Position numbers and translations under genes: made by a program. 64,000 bases of DNA from an uncultured Altererythrobacter sp. Lineage in GTDB: Bacteria > Pseudomonadota > Alphaproteobacteria > Sphingomonadales > Sphingomonadaceae. The notes beneath the pieces are model-generated. The model was not told where the DNA came from. It made no database searches and saw only the letters and a program-made list of their open reading frames with translations. Position 1 is the stretch's first letter. Each line of letters begins with the position of its first letter. Of the stretch, positions 24,955 to 35,454 are shown piece by piece. The stretch spans positions 744,001 to 808,000 of the forward strand of contig CANLLZ010000002.1 in assembly GCA_947492235.1 (NCBI GenBank), read 5' to 3'.

Positions 24955-25953
24955 TTACTCGTTTTCGGCCTGAATGGCGGCTGAAGGAGGGGCGGCGCTT
25001 GCGGCCAGCGAAGAGCGCTGCGTCTCGGCAGTCTTGCCGATGGTCTGGTCTAGGAACGCGCCGATCTCGCGTTTGACCCGGCCATCTTTCTCGAACGGAG
25101 TGGCCAGTGCCATGACGATGGGGATATGGCCCAGGCCGGGAATAACCGACGTGTGGATGCGGGTATCGGGAACTCCGGCCTCGGCCAGCGCCTGCGCCAT
25201 GGACGGCACGTGGCGGGGGAGAACAGTGGTGTCCTCATCGCCGGTCATCAGCAGAACAGGGGGCGCATCGGGGCGCGAAAAATTGACCGGCTGGGTCTGC
25301 TCCAGCGGCTCCGCATGGCCGAACGCTGCTTTGGTCGAATCGCTGTCGAGCGGGAGGAAATCGTACGGGCCGGCAATGCCCACCACCGCATCGATCGTGT
25401 CTGCGCCCAGACCTTCCGCTTCCAGCCACTGTGTGTCGAGCGCCAGCATCATCGCGTTGTACGCCCCGGCGGAATGTCCGGTTACAGCGATGCGCGAAGG
25501 GTCGCCGCCGTAATCGGAAATGTTCCGGGTAATCCAGCGTAAGGCCGCCGCGCCATCCTCGACCATGCCGGGAAACTGTCCGTCCGGGCCAAGCCTGTAT
25601 CCCGCCAGCACCACGACATAGCCCTGCGGTGCGAAATTGCGCGCTACGAAGGCGTAGGGTTCCGGATCGCCGCTGCGCCAGCTGCCGCCATGGATGAAGA
25701 CCATTACCGGGAGGGGGCCGTCACTGTCGGCGCCTGCGGGCGGGCGGTGCACGAACAGGCGTTGTTGCGGATGATCGCCAAATTGCACCGGGCCGGCGGC
25801 CAGCTCGGCGGCCCCGCCGGTATACAGCGCATCGACCCGGTCCAGCGTCGCGACCGAGCGCGAGCCGACGGTCACGAACCAGATCGCGCCGCCTACCAGA
25901 ACGAGGGCAACAGCAGCGAGAATCCATACCATGGGCCGTTTCCTAGTTTGCAT
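24955..25953 (-). CDS. Alpha/beta hydrolase (BD-FAE/esterase-like)
   Basis: 332 residues. Single N-terminal membrane segment, oxyanion motif FIHGGSW near residue 88, nucleophile GHSAGA near 165, an acid in TGDEDTTV and histidine in GLGHIPIV. The layout fits membrane-anchored esterases of the HSL/BD-FAE type. It is followed directly by the M48 gene and overlaps the App1-type gene by 11 bp, so these may be one operon. Confidence 0.85.
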   Translation of the reverse strand: MQTRKRPMVWILAAVALVLVGGAIWFVTVGSRSVATLDRVDALYTGGAAELAAGPVQFGDHPQQRLFVHRPPAGADSDGPLPVMVFIHGGSWRSGDPEPYAFVARNFAPQGYVVVLAGYRLGPDGQFPGMVEDGAAALRWITRNISDYGGDPSRIAVTGHSAGAYNAMMLALDTQWLEAEGLGADTIDAVVGIAGPYDFLPLDSDSTKAAFGHAEPLEQTQPVNFSRPDAPPVLLMTGDEDTTVLPRHVPSMAQALAEAGVPDTRIHTSVIPGLGHIPIVMALATPFEKDGRVKREIGAFLDQTIGKTAETQRSSLAASAAPPSAAIQAENE

Positions 25954-27043
25954 CTTCCGCCTTTACAGTCGCTTGCAGGATGCGCGCGGTATCCCCTGCC
26001 GCCGACACCCCCGCAGCTTTGAGAAAACCCTGCATATCGCCGTAACCATCGCCCATCCATAGCGGGACACTTGCGCCCTTGATAATTGCCTTGGCCGCGA
26101 TCTCTTCGGGCGACGCTTCTCCGCCCGTCTGGCGGATAAACACTGCCGCAATCCGCCCGGGATGCTGCTCGACGATCTCGCCAAAGGCGGGCAGATCGCC
26201 CTGCGAATCGTCGCCGATCAGCGCGAACCGCAACTCGGAATAGTCCGCCAGAATGCCGCGTATGGCATCGGTCTTGTGCGATCCGTGGCTACCCGAACCG
26301 AAAGTGTCGCTGTTGAGGCCCCAATCGCGCAGGAAGAGCGGGCCGAGCGGGATGTCGCGGTCTTTCTTGTAGGCGACCAGATAGCTGTAGAGATTCCACG
26401 GGCTGGAGGAGACGTAGAAAAACGGCCGGTGCGTGGCGGGGATCCGGTCTCCGGTGCCTGCTTCATCGGCGGCCAGAACCCGCCCTCCGCCAAGGGAGGA
26501 ATAGAATACATCGGCCCCCGGCACGGCGACGCGTTCTTCCGGCATTTGCTGCAAAACTCGCCGCCAATTTCGGAAGACGCTGCGCAGGCCGCCAGTGATG
26601 CCGGTTTCGATAATGGTGTCATCGATATCGGAGATGACGGCCAGATCGGCGCGCGCGCCCGGCGCCAGAATGTGGCAATTGACGCAGTGCTCGCCCTCTT
26701 CATTGCTCCAGTAGAGCGCGGCAACGTCCCATGCGGTGTTTTCGGGTAGACTCCACACATCGGGCAGGTCGATGGCAAAGCGGGCGTGGCCCTCCTTGTC
26801 GGTTTGCGCGGTGAAGCTGTGCTTGCCTGTATCGCCGATTTCCAATTCGAGCCGGACATCGAGGCCCTCGACTTCGTGCGAAGCGAACTGGGCAATCATG
26901 GTGCGCATGGCCTGCAACCGGCCGCTCTTGTCGAAGCTGGCCTTGTCCGCACGCAAGGCGCGGGCCGAGACGTAGAGTCTGGTTGCGGTGCGATAGCCGT
27001 AATAGGGCTGCAGGCGAGCGGGGGCGCTGGGAAACAGGGGCAT
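25943..27043 (-). CDS. App1-type phosphatidate phosphatase domain protein
   Basis: 366 residues. HAD-like acid motif ISDIDDTIIETGI near 136-148 and lipid-phosphatase-like blocks FYVSSSPWNLYSYL, LFLRDWGL and ALIGDDSQGD match App1 (DUF2183). In yeast App1 dephosphorylates phosphatidate; the bacterial role is unproven. The N-terminal ~130 residues form a beta-rich domain. It overlaps the esterase gene, hinting at lipid turnover. Confidence 0.85.
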   Translation of the reverse strand: MPLFPSAPARLQPYYGYRTATRLYVSARALRADKASFDKSGRLQAMRTMIAQFASHEVEGLDVRLELEIGDTGKHSFTAQTDKEGHARFAIDLPDVWSLPENTAWDVAALYWSNEEGEHCVNCHILAPGARADLAVISDIDDTIIETGITGGLRSVFRNWRRVLQQMPEERVAVPGADVFYSSLGGGRVLAADEAGTGDRIPATHRPFFYVSSSPWNLYSYLVAYKKDRDIPLGPLFLRDWGLNSDTFGSGSHGSHKTDAIRGILADYSELRFALIGDDSQGDLPAFGEIVEQHPGRIAAVFIRQTGGEASPEEIAAKAIIKGASVPLWMGDGYGDMQGFLKAAGVSAAGDTARILQATVKAEDAN

Positions 27044-27146
27044 ACGGCCCCGCTAGCGCGTCCACGGCCAGCGGCATAGCCCCTCGCAGGGCCATCACTT
27101 TTCGGGAGCGGTTTGTCCGGTTGTGCCTGTTCGGCCTTGCCCGGTT

Positions 27147-29033
27147 TCAGCCGACGAGTTTGCGGCCAACCTGTTCGGTCAGCTTCATGTCGTCTTCCAC
27201 TTCGCCCACCAGCACCACTTCACCCGTGGGCAAGCGGCGGATCATCACCACGCCGAATTCTGCGCCGTCGCTGGAAATGTTGTCCAGCGCGCTGGTGTCC
27301 AAAGCGCGTAGCTTCTTGGCGAGGCTTTCGCGCATGTCGCCCGGTGCAGCGACCGGTTTGCCCGCTTCCTCGCGGCGCAAACGGCGCTCTGCCTGAACAA
27401 CGCCCTTCAACCCGCCATCGGCACTGGTCAGATACTCGCTTAGCGCACCGCGCTCCAGTTCCAGCCGGTGGGCGTGGGACAGGACGGCGGCATATTCGGT
27501 CAGACGGGTTTTGTCGTAATCGGCCCCGAACACCAGTTTGACGACCGGAGTCATCGGCGCGCGTTCCTGCACGGTCAGGCCGTTTTCGCTGACCAGTTCT
27601 TCAAAGTCTTCCGGCGCTTCCTCGGCCGCCAGACTGACATCATAGGCGCGGCTGACCGCGGCGTACAAAGCGTTGCGGCTGCGATCTTCGCTGTGGCGCG
27701 CGGCTTGCGCCAATTCGCGCGCAGCGGCGAGGCAATCGTAAAGGCCAAGCGATTCGTCAGCGGCCTGGCTCTCGCCGGATTCGGGAGCAACGGTCTCGAA
27801 AGCATCGAGGTCGAGCGGTGCCGGAACGTCGTCCGTGCTTTCGATACTGACATCGGCGCTGACTTCAACGCTGCCTTCATCTGCGAAATCTTCGTCACCA
27901 AACCCTACAGGCATGGGTATCGGCGCACTGGCGTCTTCACCAAAATCTGCGGCCACATCGTCGCCTGAAGCGTCGTAGCTTTCTTCCTGCTCGGTATGGT
28001 CATCGTCATGACCGTGCAGCAGAGAGCCCAGCGCCAGCTTTTTCGGGCGCTCGGTTTTGGGTTTGATCAGGCTCGACAGCGGGGTCGACCAGTCATCCGG
28101 ATTGTCTTCCCCATCATCATCGTCGGCGCTCTCGCCGCCGGACAGGAGGCGAGCGGACATCGAAGCGGATTGGTCTTCCGGCTCGTCAGCGAATTCGTCA
28201 GTTCCCATGCCAAAACCGGGCATCGGGAGGCCGGAGTCGTCCAGATCAGATGCGTCGAGATCGGAGCTGTCCAATTCCGGCATGGGCATATCGGTCTCGG
28301 CCGGACGCGACAGGTCGGCATCGATGTCGCCGCTGACTTCCATGCCGGGGCCATCGGCCCAATCGGCAATCGGATCATCGGCATGCACGCGGCCGCCTTC
28401 CTGTTCGGAAGCTTCTTCGAGCGCGTTGTCGATTTCCAGCAGCAGAGCGTCGGTGGTGATCTGGTCGGCCACTTCCTTCCAGTTGATGACGCCGTAGATG
28501 AAATCGATGGTGTCGTCATCGCTGGAGAAGGGGAGCAGAATGCCGCGATAGAGCACGGTAGAGCCGCGCTGATTCACGAATTCGGCTTCGAAACCGATCG
28601 GAGCCTTGTTGGCCAAAATTTGCATGTAATGGTCGGTAATACGGCTCAGCAGGGATCGGCTGGGCACATCGGCCAGCGTTTCGATTTCGCCTGCGGCGTC
28701 GCATTCGCCGGCCAGGCTTTCACCGATAAAGGGTACGGCGGGGTTCTCGATACCCGAGGTGAAATCCAGCAACACGCTAAACGGCCCGAAATCGCTCTGC
28801 GTCTCCGGTTCCAGATCTTCGATACATGGCAGGCTGCGGTCCTGAAGCATGCCGGCCCAGAAATTATAGGCGCGCACCTGCATGCGGCGCTCGTCCTGAC
28901 CGACCGGCGAAGGCGGTGTCTCGATTTCCTGGTTCTCGTCTGTATCCTCGAGACCGAAATCATCGGCACCGGAATCTTCCAGGCTCTCTTCATCCCAAGC
29001 GGATAGACCGAATTTGCCGCGCAGCGTGTCCAT
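27147..29033 (-). CDS. Large acidic PAS-like protein, unknown
   Basis: 628 residues. An N-terminal domain (about 50-210) resembles the PAS_5-type fold: VRAYNFWAGMLQDRSLPCIEDL, FGPFSVLLDF, RSLLSRITDHYMQIL and DTIDFIYGVINWKEV. The middle (about 210-430) is extremely acidic and low-complexity, with repeated D-A-S-D-L-D style runs, and the C-terminal ~190 residues form a second folded region (LYDCLAAARELAQAARHSEDRSRNAL in two halves, VVMIRRLPTGEVVLVGEV). No enzyme motif or membrane segment. Probably a cytoplasmic sensor or adaptor. Confidence 0.6.
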   Translation of the reverse strand: MDTLRGKFGLSAWDEESLEDSGADDFGLEDTDENQEIETPPSPVGQDERRMQVRAYNFWAGMLQDRSLPCIEDLEPETQSDFGPFSVLLDFTSGIENPAVPFIGESLAGECDAAGEIETLADVPSRSLLSRITDHYMQILANKAPIGFEAEFVNQRGSTVLYRGILLPFSSDDDTIDFIYGVINWKEVADQITTDALLLEIDNALEEASEQEGGRVHADDPIADWADGPGMEVSGDIDADLSRPAETDMPMPELDSSDLDASDLDDSGLPMPGFGMGTDEFADEPEDQSASMSARLLSGGESADDDDGEDNPDDWSTPLSSLIKPKTERPKKLALGSLLHGHDDDHTEQEESYDASGDDVAADFGEDASAPIPMPVGFGDEDFADEGSVEVSADVSIESTDDVPAPLDLDAFETVAPESGESQAADESLGLYDCLAAARELAQAARHSEDRSRNALYAAVSRAYDVSLAAEEAPEDFEELVSENGLTVQERAPMTPVVKLVFGADYDKTRLTEYAAVLSHAHRLELERGALSEYLTSADGGLKGVVQAERRLRREEAGKPVAAPGDMRESLAKKLRALDTSALDNISSDGAEFGVVMIRRLPTGEVVLVGEVEDDMKLTEQVGRKLVG

Positions 29034-29199
29034 GATTTCCTGTGCCCCTGGCGTTGCTTAACCGAACCGTTTCCGGTCCTTCAGCACCACCCATGGAGGG
29101 GCATGGTAAACATACCGTTAAGCGCAAGCGCCCCGGCAGACCGATATCAAGCCAGGATTGACGCCAAAAAGCGGGGCGACGGCATACGCGCTCGTGGCC

Positions 29200-29664
29200 T
29201 CAGAACAGATACCGCATCGTAATGGTCTGGCGCACATCGGCGTCGGTGACCCGAAATGCGGCGGAGGAAAAGCGGGGCGGACCCATCCGCAGCTTTGCAT
29301 CGCGGGAGAAGCCGAAGCCTTCTTTGGGCACCATCATCAGCGCCCGGTCGGCTTTGCCGTTACCGTTTTCGTCATGCAGCAAGGCAATGGCGTAGGTCCC
29401 CGCCGGCACGTTGCGGAACACGATGCGGGCTTTGCCATTGGCCGGAGTGCGCGCCTCGAAACCGTTGGCGTCACCTTCGCAATCGGGAAAATGCTTCTTG
29501 CTTGACGTCAAACAGGCGAGGATCTCGCCCTTCGCACTGCGCAAATCGGTCACATCCACTGTGACGTCATGCACCTGCGGCGCAGCATTGCCGGCCAAAA
29601 GCGCGCCTGCGAGCACGCATCCTAGCGCCGATACGCGTCGGCCAATCCCCCGTCCGTTCCGCAT
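29200..29664 (-). CDS. DUF2141 exported protein
   Basis: 154 residues. Signal peptide LGCVLAGALLAGNA, then the DUF2141 beta-sandwich: VDVTDLRSAKGEILACLTSS, RIVFRNVPAGTYAIALLHDENGNGKADRAL and GPPRFSSAAFRV. The D-x-N-x-N-G-x-x-D segment may bind calcium. Its start lies 43 bp inside the upstream desaturase gene; no later start retains the signal peptide. A second family member lies at 36356-36856. The role is unknown. Confidence 0.82.
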   Translation of the reverse strand: MRNGRGIGRRVSALGCVLAGALLAGNAAPQVHDVTVDVTDLRSAKGEILACLTSSKKHFPDCEGDANGFEARTPANGKARIVFRNVPAGTYAIALLHDENGNGKADRALMMVPKEGFGFSRDAKLRMGPPRFSSAAFRVTDADVRQTITMRYLF

Positions 29665-30380
29665 AATTTGTCCCATCCTCTGAAATACAGCCCGTAATTG
29701 CACCGGTATTTCTCGTGGTGCAGCTGATGATGGCTCGCTGTTATCAGCCAATCCCCTACTCTTGAATGAACGAGAGTGCGGGGAAATATCTCCCACCCCA
29801 TATGGTTGGTCACGCCCATCACGGTCATTATCCCCAGAACCACGCCCAGCATGGCGACGTGAATCGGGATCAGAAAGACCAGCGCAGGGATCACCACTGC
29901 GCCGGTCAGCGCCTCGATCGGGTGGAAACTCATCGCTGCCCAAGCGGTGGGCGGACGGCTGGCATGGTGCACAGCGTGGGCGATCTTGAACGGGCGGGGC
30001 GCGTGCATCCACCGGTGGGTCCAATAGAACCACGTGTCGTGCGCCAGCAGATAAAGCAGGACTGACAGGGGCAAATACCACAGCGGGTAATCGCTCCATC
30101 CGGTATACACCTGCGTCCACCCATGCGTCTGCCAGCCCCACGCGATCACGCCTGCGGGCACGCCGTAGAGTGCGGCGGAGGCGAGTGACCAGGCAATCTC
30201 GCGCCGGACCTGCGGGCCCAACGCGGCGTGATAGCCGGGGCGCACGCGGTTCGTCAGCCAAGCGAACACCCCGCTGGTTATCATATAGCGCACCGCGACG
30301 ATCACCGTCATGGCGAAGGCCGACCAGAGTATCGCCGCGACCGGATATTCAAGTAGGGATGCAAGAAGCGAGGTCATCAC
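29622..30380 (-). CDS. Sterol desaturase/fatty-acid hydroxylase family protein
   Basis: 252 residues, about four membrane helices. Eight-histidine di-iron motifs are complete: HDTWFYWTHRWMH near residue 104, HAVHHAS near 130, and SHHQLHHEKYR near 218. Family members hydroxylate or desaturate lipids, sterols or carotenoids; the substrate is unknown. It is co-directional and overlapping with a DUF2141 gene, a pairing suggestive of lipid or membrane modification. Confidence 0.9.
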   Translation of the reverse strand: MMTSLLASLLEYPVAAILWSAFAMTVIVAVRYMITSGVFAWLTNRVRPGYHAALGPQVRREIAWSLASAALYGVPAGVIAWGWQTHGWTQVYTGWSDYPLWYLPLSVLLYLLAHDTWFYWTHRWMHAPRPFKIAHAVHHASRPPTAWAAMSFHPIEALTGAVVIPALVFLIPIHVAMLGVVLGIMTVMGVTNHMGWEIFPRTLVHSRVGDWLITASHHQLHHEKYRCNYGLYFRGWDKLCGTDGGLADAYRR

Positions 30381-30446
30381 GGGGCCTGTCTAGCTGCATT
30401 CACGGGAGCCCGCGAGAGCCTAAAGCCCACTCCCTTGCAAAAGGCG

Positions 30447-30956
30447 TTATTCCCCTGCACCCCACGGCGCGCATTCGCTATCGGCAGCCACAGTCATTCG
30501 GCGCAGCGCCGTGCGGGCGAGGCTTTCCACTTCCACCTTGCGCCGCGCGGCGGCCAGCGGGTGGGTAGGGGCAGGACGCACAATCTCCGCATCATAGGCA
30601 TCGGCCACGATGATCCCGCAGCAATCGGGGCGAAATGCCTCGCTATCGAGCGGCGCGCGGTCGATTTCGGGAGAGACGGCCCAATAGAACCGGTCGCAAT
30701 GGTCAAGATAATCGGGCCATTTTGCATCGCCCAGCAGATCGGCCCGGCTGACCTTGATCTCGACAATTGTAACGCGGCCTTTCGCATCGATGCCCATCAG
30801 ATCGGCCCGGCGGCCGCCCTTGAGCGGCATTTCCGCAAGACACCAGATTCCATTGCGAGCGAACATGCGCGATATTCCGCGGCACAGATTGGGGCCCGTC
30901 AGCCCAGCCCCGCCCAGAGCCGTCGCGCCATCTTTGATGAGTAGTGATTCCGACAT
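30447..30956 (-). CDS. mmcB: MmcB family DNA repair protein
   Basis: 169 residues. MmcB-type (PF06319) putative nuclease of alphaproteobacteria, in Caulobacter needed for mitomycin resistance. Core AEMPLKGGRRADLMGIDAKG, VEIKVSRADLLGDAKWPDYL with the E-x-K motif of restriction-like nucleases, and CDRFYWAVSP. Alphaproteobacterium-specific and chromosomal. Own transcription unit by spacing (66 bp after, 51 bp before). Confidence 0.9.
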   Translation of the reverse strand: MSESLLIKDGATALGGAGLTGPNLCRGISRMFARNGIWCLAEMPLKGGRRADLMGIDAKGRVTIVEIKVSRADLLGDAKWPDYLDHCDRFYWAVSPEIDRAPLDSEAFRPDCCGIIVADAYDAEIVRPAPTHPLAAARRKVEVESLARTALRRMTVAADSECAPWGAGE

Positions 30957-31007
30957 GCCCAGTGTCTGGAACAGACAGGGAACTTTATCAAGCGGGAAAG
31001 TGCGGAA

Positions 31008-31415
31008 TTATCCTGCCGAGCGGCGCGGCCCGTGATCGCTTTGCTGGGGCACCAGCGCCAGCAAGGCCGTACGCGCGTGATGATATTCCTGCCACAGCGT
31101 CAAGGCGGGAGCCGTCGCGTCCTGGCCGCGAGCGCGCACCGCGAGCAAGGCGGTGAGGCCGGGTCGCATCATAGCGCCGATATCGGCAATGCTCCGCTCC
31201 GCCAATTCCAGCCGCTCCCCCCCAATGTCGCGAATGACTGCGGGGAAATTGCGGATTTCCGGGCTCACCCGCTCGGCAGCGAGATTGGCCATTGCCGCCA
31301 CAGCAGCGGCGGCATCCTGCAAGGCTGCCCACTCCACACTCATGGAAGGGGCGCCCGCACGGCGCGGCGTCGGGGCGTGTTCGGCAGGCCCGGTAGCGGA
31401 AAACGGTGCGTTCAT
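31008..31415 (-). CDS. Small hypothetical protein
   Basis: 135 residues from MNAPFSATG (an ATG four codons earlier is equally open). Alanine-rich and helical, with no membrane segment: a central block LQDAAAAVAAMANLAAERV and IRDIGGERLELAERSIADIGAMM followed by LTLWQEYHHARTALLAL. I recognise no family. It is separated from mmcB by 51 bp on the same strand. Confidence 0.5.
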   Translation of the reverse strand: MNAPFSATGPAEHAPTPRRAGAPSMSVEWAALQDAAAAVAAMANLAAERVSPEIRNFPAVIRDIGGERLELAERSIADIGAMMRPGLTALLAVRARGQDATAPALTLWQEYHHARTALLALVPQQSDHGPRRSAG

Positions 31416-31464
31416 GCGAAGCCCCATAGCCGATATCGACTTGCCAAATCGCTAATGGGCCGCT

Positions 31465-31484
31465 CGTCGGGGTACGCCCCGACG
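31465..31484. other. Stable 8-bp hairpin with TACG loop
   Basis: CGTCGGGG-TACG-CCCCGACG, a perfect stem with a UNCG-type tetraloop when transcribed on the plus strand. It lies in the spacer between the small hypothetical gene (minus strand) and tRNA-Arg, 75 bp upstream of the tRNA. No T-run follows on either strand; role not clear. Confidence 0.6.
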
Positions 31485-31558
31485 CTCCGAAAGACGTTTC
31501 CACTGGCGCGCGGCAAAGCCCTTTGCTAGTGGCCCGCCCCGGTAAGACTTACCGCAAG

Positions 31559-31635
<77 letters not shown>

Positions 31636-31689
31636 TTCCTTCATATCGCCGTATTGCCCTAATTCGCCGGGCGCAGTATCGCGCCCTCT

Positions 31690-32721
31690 ATGGGAGAGGG
31701 CGTGAGAAAAGCGCGGCGGGTTACGTCTATCGATGTGGCGGAGGCCGCCGGGGTCAGCCAGTCGACCGTCAGTCGTGCGTTGTCCGGCTGCGATACCATC
31801 ACAGAGGCGACGCGGGCGCGGGTGGTCGAGGCGGCGCGGGCGCTGGATTACCGGGTCAACGAGCATGCGGCCCGGCTCAGGCGCGGCAGCACCGGCACGG
31901 TGGCTGTGATCGTGATCGGGCGGGCAGGCGCTGCGCCCGGCGCGATCAATCCGTTTCATTACAAGCTGCTGGGTGCGGTCTGCGCCGAAGCCTCGGCGCG
32001 CGGGCTCGACGCGCTGGTGTCGTTTCAATGCGATCCTGCACAGTTCTATCACGACCACATCGAAAGCGGGCAGGCGGACGGAATTATCCTGATCGGTACC
32101 ACTGTCAACGAGCCGGCCTGGGCCTTTCACGAGCCTCTGCTGAAGCGGACCAACATTGCCAGCTGGGCGTCCCCGTTCGAACTGAATGGAGAGATCCGGT
32201 CGGACAATTCGCGCGCGGCGCATCTGGCAACATCGCGGCTGATGGCCGCAGGGCACCGGGCCATCCTGTTTGTCGGGCCGACGAAGGGCGACCAGCCGCA
32301 GTTTGGCGAACGGTATCGCGGCTATGTTGCGGCGATGGAGCAGGCGGGGCTTGGTCATACGGCAATAGAGCCGCCCGCCGATGCCGATCGCGGTACGCAG
32401 GGGCGGCTGGCGGTCGAGCAATTGCTGGCGCAGGATACACCGTTCGACGGATTGTTCTTTGCCTGCGATGCGCTGGCATTGGGCGGTCTGGATGCATTGT
32501 CTGCGGCCGGGCGCGCGGTGCCGGAGGAAGTGGGCGTGGTGGGCTTCGATGGGGTCGATAGCGGGCAGCACAGCAATCCGCCGCTCACCACCATCGAGCC
32601 TGATTTCGCCGAGGCCGCACGCCAATTGGTCGAGCGGGCGCTGGCGAGCGATCCGCCCGCCTTCCAGACGCGCGTCCCGGTGATGCTGGTCGAGCGGGCG
32701 AGTGTAAGGCAGCCCCGCTGA
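31690..32721 (+). CDS. LacI-family transcriptional regulator
   Basis: 343 residues. N-terminal helix-turn-helix VTSIDVAEAAGVSQSTVSRAL at 11-31 with hinge helix EHAARLRR, then a periplasmic-binding-like ligand domain (VAVIVIGRA, DGIILIGTTV, HRAILFVGP, DGLFFACDALALGG). Usually represses sugar catabolism. No sugar genes adjoin it and it converges on the acyl-CoA synthetase gene, so the target is unknown. Confidence 0.92.
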   Translation: MGEGVRKARRVTSIDVAEAAGVSQSTVSRALSGCDTITEATRARVVEAARALDYRVNEHAARLRRGSTGTVAVIVIGRAGAAPGAINPFHYKLLGAVCAEASARGLDALVSFQCDPAQFYHDHIESGQADGIILIGTTVNEPAWAFHEPLLKRTNIASWASPFELNGEIRSDNSRAAHLATSRLMAAGHRAILFVGPTKGDQPQFGERYRGYVAAMEQAGLGHTAIEPPADADRGTQGRLAVEQLLAQDTPFDGLFFACDALALGGLDALSAAGRAVPEEVGVVGFDGVDSGQHSNPPLTTIEPDFAEAARQLVERALASDPPAFQTRVPVMLVERASVRQPR

Positions 32722-32742
32722 CCCGCAAATGGCAACAGCGCC

Positions 32743-34287
<1,545 letters not shown>

Positions 34288-34455
34288 CCTCGAATATGAG
34301 GCCTGTCACCGCCGCATCACGGGCTGCGTGTGCGAATCGTCCGGCCTCTTGGGCTTCAGCCTGTATCGGTTCCGCTCCGAGGTAAAGCGTGTTGGTGAAA
34401 GCGGACGACAAGGCTGGCGCTGCATGTGCATGATCGGTTAAGCGGGCGGGCAGCA

Positions 34456-35454
34456 ATGGCTCAAAATCCCCGCCCTGACCTGAATGCCCGGCTGTCCGAA
34501 GAGCCGGGGCTCCCGGTTACCGGCGTGCTGTACAACCCGCGCAGCCATCGCAATCGCGACCATACCCCGCGCGAAGTCGATCATCCCGTGATCCGCGTGG
34601 AGCAGCCCCAGCGCCGCCGCGATCTGAAGGACGCGATGCAGCGCTTCGTCGATAGCGGAGTGGAGCTGCTGGTCATCAATGGCGGCGACGGGACGGTGCG
34701 CGATGCGCTGACCGGCGGGAATATGGTGTTTGGCGACAAGTGGCCGGATCTCGCAGTGCTGCCGCGCGGCAAGACCAATGCGCTGACCATGGATCTGGAG
34801 ATGCCCGGCGAATGGACCTTGGAAGAAGCCATTCTGGCGCATCGCGACGGGCGAAAACTGACGCGGCGTCCGTTGGTTGTGGAACCGCTCGGCGACGTGG
34901 AGGACGCGCTTGTCAGGCTGGGCTTCATTCTGGGTGCTGGCGCATTTGTTGCTGCAATCGATAGCGGGCAGGGCGCGCACAAACTCGGGGCGTTCCAGAA
35001 CCTTGCCGTGGTGACCACGGCGGTGTGGGGCTTCACGCAGGCGCTGTTCGGCACCGCCAGCAATCCGTGGCGGCGGGGGGCTCAAATGGACGTGCGGCTG
35101 GGGCAGGATAGCACGCCGCTCGCCCATAGCGGCCATGGCGAACCGGGCCGCCGCAGCGCGCTGTTTGCTTCGACCCTCACGCGTTTTCCGGCAGGTCTCG
35201 ACCCGTTCAGCGAATTGCCCGGGCCGATCCGGATTTTCGCCGTCGATTTGCTGCGACGCCGTCTGGCGCTTGTTTTGCCGCCGTTCCTGAAAGGCTGGCG
35301 ACCCGATACGCTGGAGGCCATGGGCATTCACCGGCATTCCACGGACCAGCTGGAGCTCGATTTCGGGGACGGGTTCATCCTCGACGGGGAAAGGTTCGAT
35401 CCGGGGCGTTACCGGGTGACGCCGGGGCCGGAATTGACCTTCGTGGTGCCGTGA
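34456..35454 (+). CDS. Diacylglycerol kinase catalytic-domain protein
   Basis: 332 residues. DAGK/NAD-kinase-like fold: VTGVLYNPRSHRN at the start, nucleotide loop VINGGDGTVRDAL near 74-86, and DLAVLPRGKTNALTMDL near 102-118, which corresponds to the usual LGTxNDFA site in altered form. Expected to phosphorylate diacylglycerol or another lipid to phosphatidate. It overlaps the next gene by 4 bp (GTGA). The second half is less conserved, so substrate choice is uncertain. Confidence 0.8.
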   Translation: MAQNPRPDLNARLSEEPGLPVTGVLYNPRSHRNRDHTPREVDHPVIRVEQPQRRRDLKDAMQRFVDSGVELLVINGGDGTVRDALTGGNMVFGDKWPDLAVLPRGKTNALTMDLEMPGEWTLEEAILAHRDGRKLTRRPLVVEPLGDVEDALVRLGFILGAGAFVAAIDSGQGAHKLGAFQNLAVVTTAVWGFTQALFGTASNPWRRGAQMDVRLGQDSTPLAHSGHGEPGRRSALFASTLTRFPAGLDPFSELPGPIRIFAVDLLRRRLALVLPPFLKGWRPDTLEAMGIHRHSTDQLELDFGDGFILDGERFDPGRYRVTPGPELTFVVP

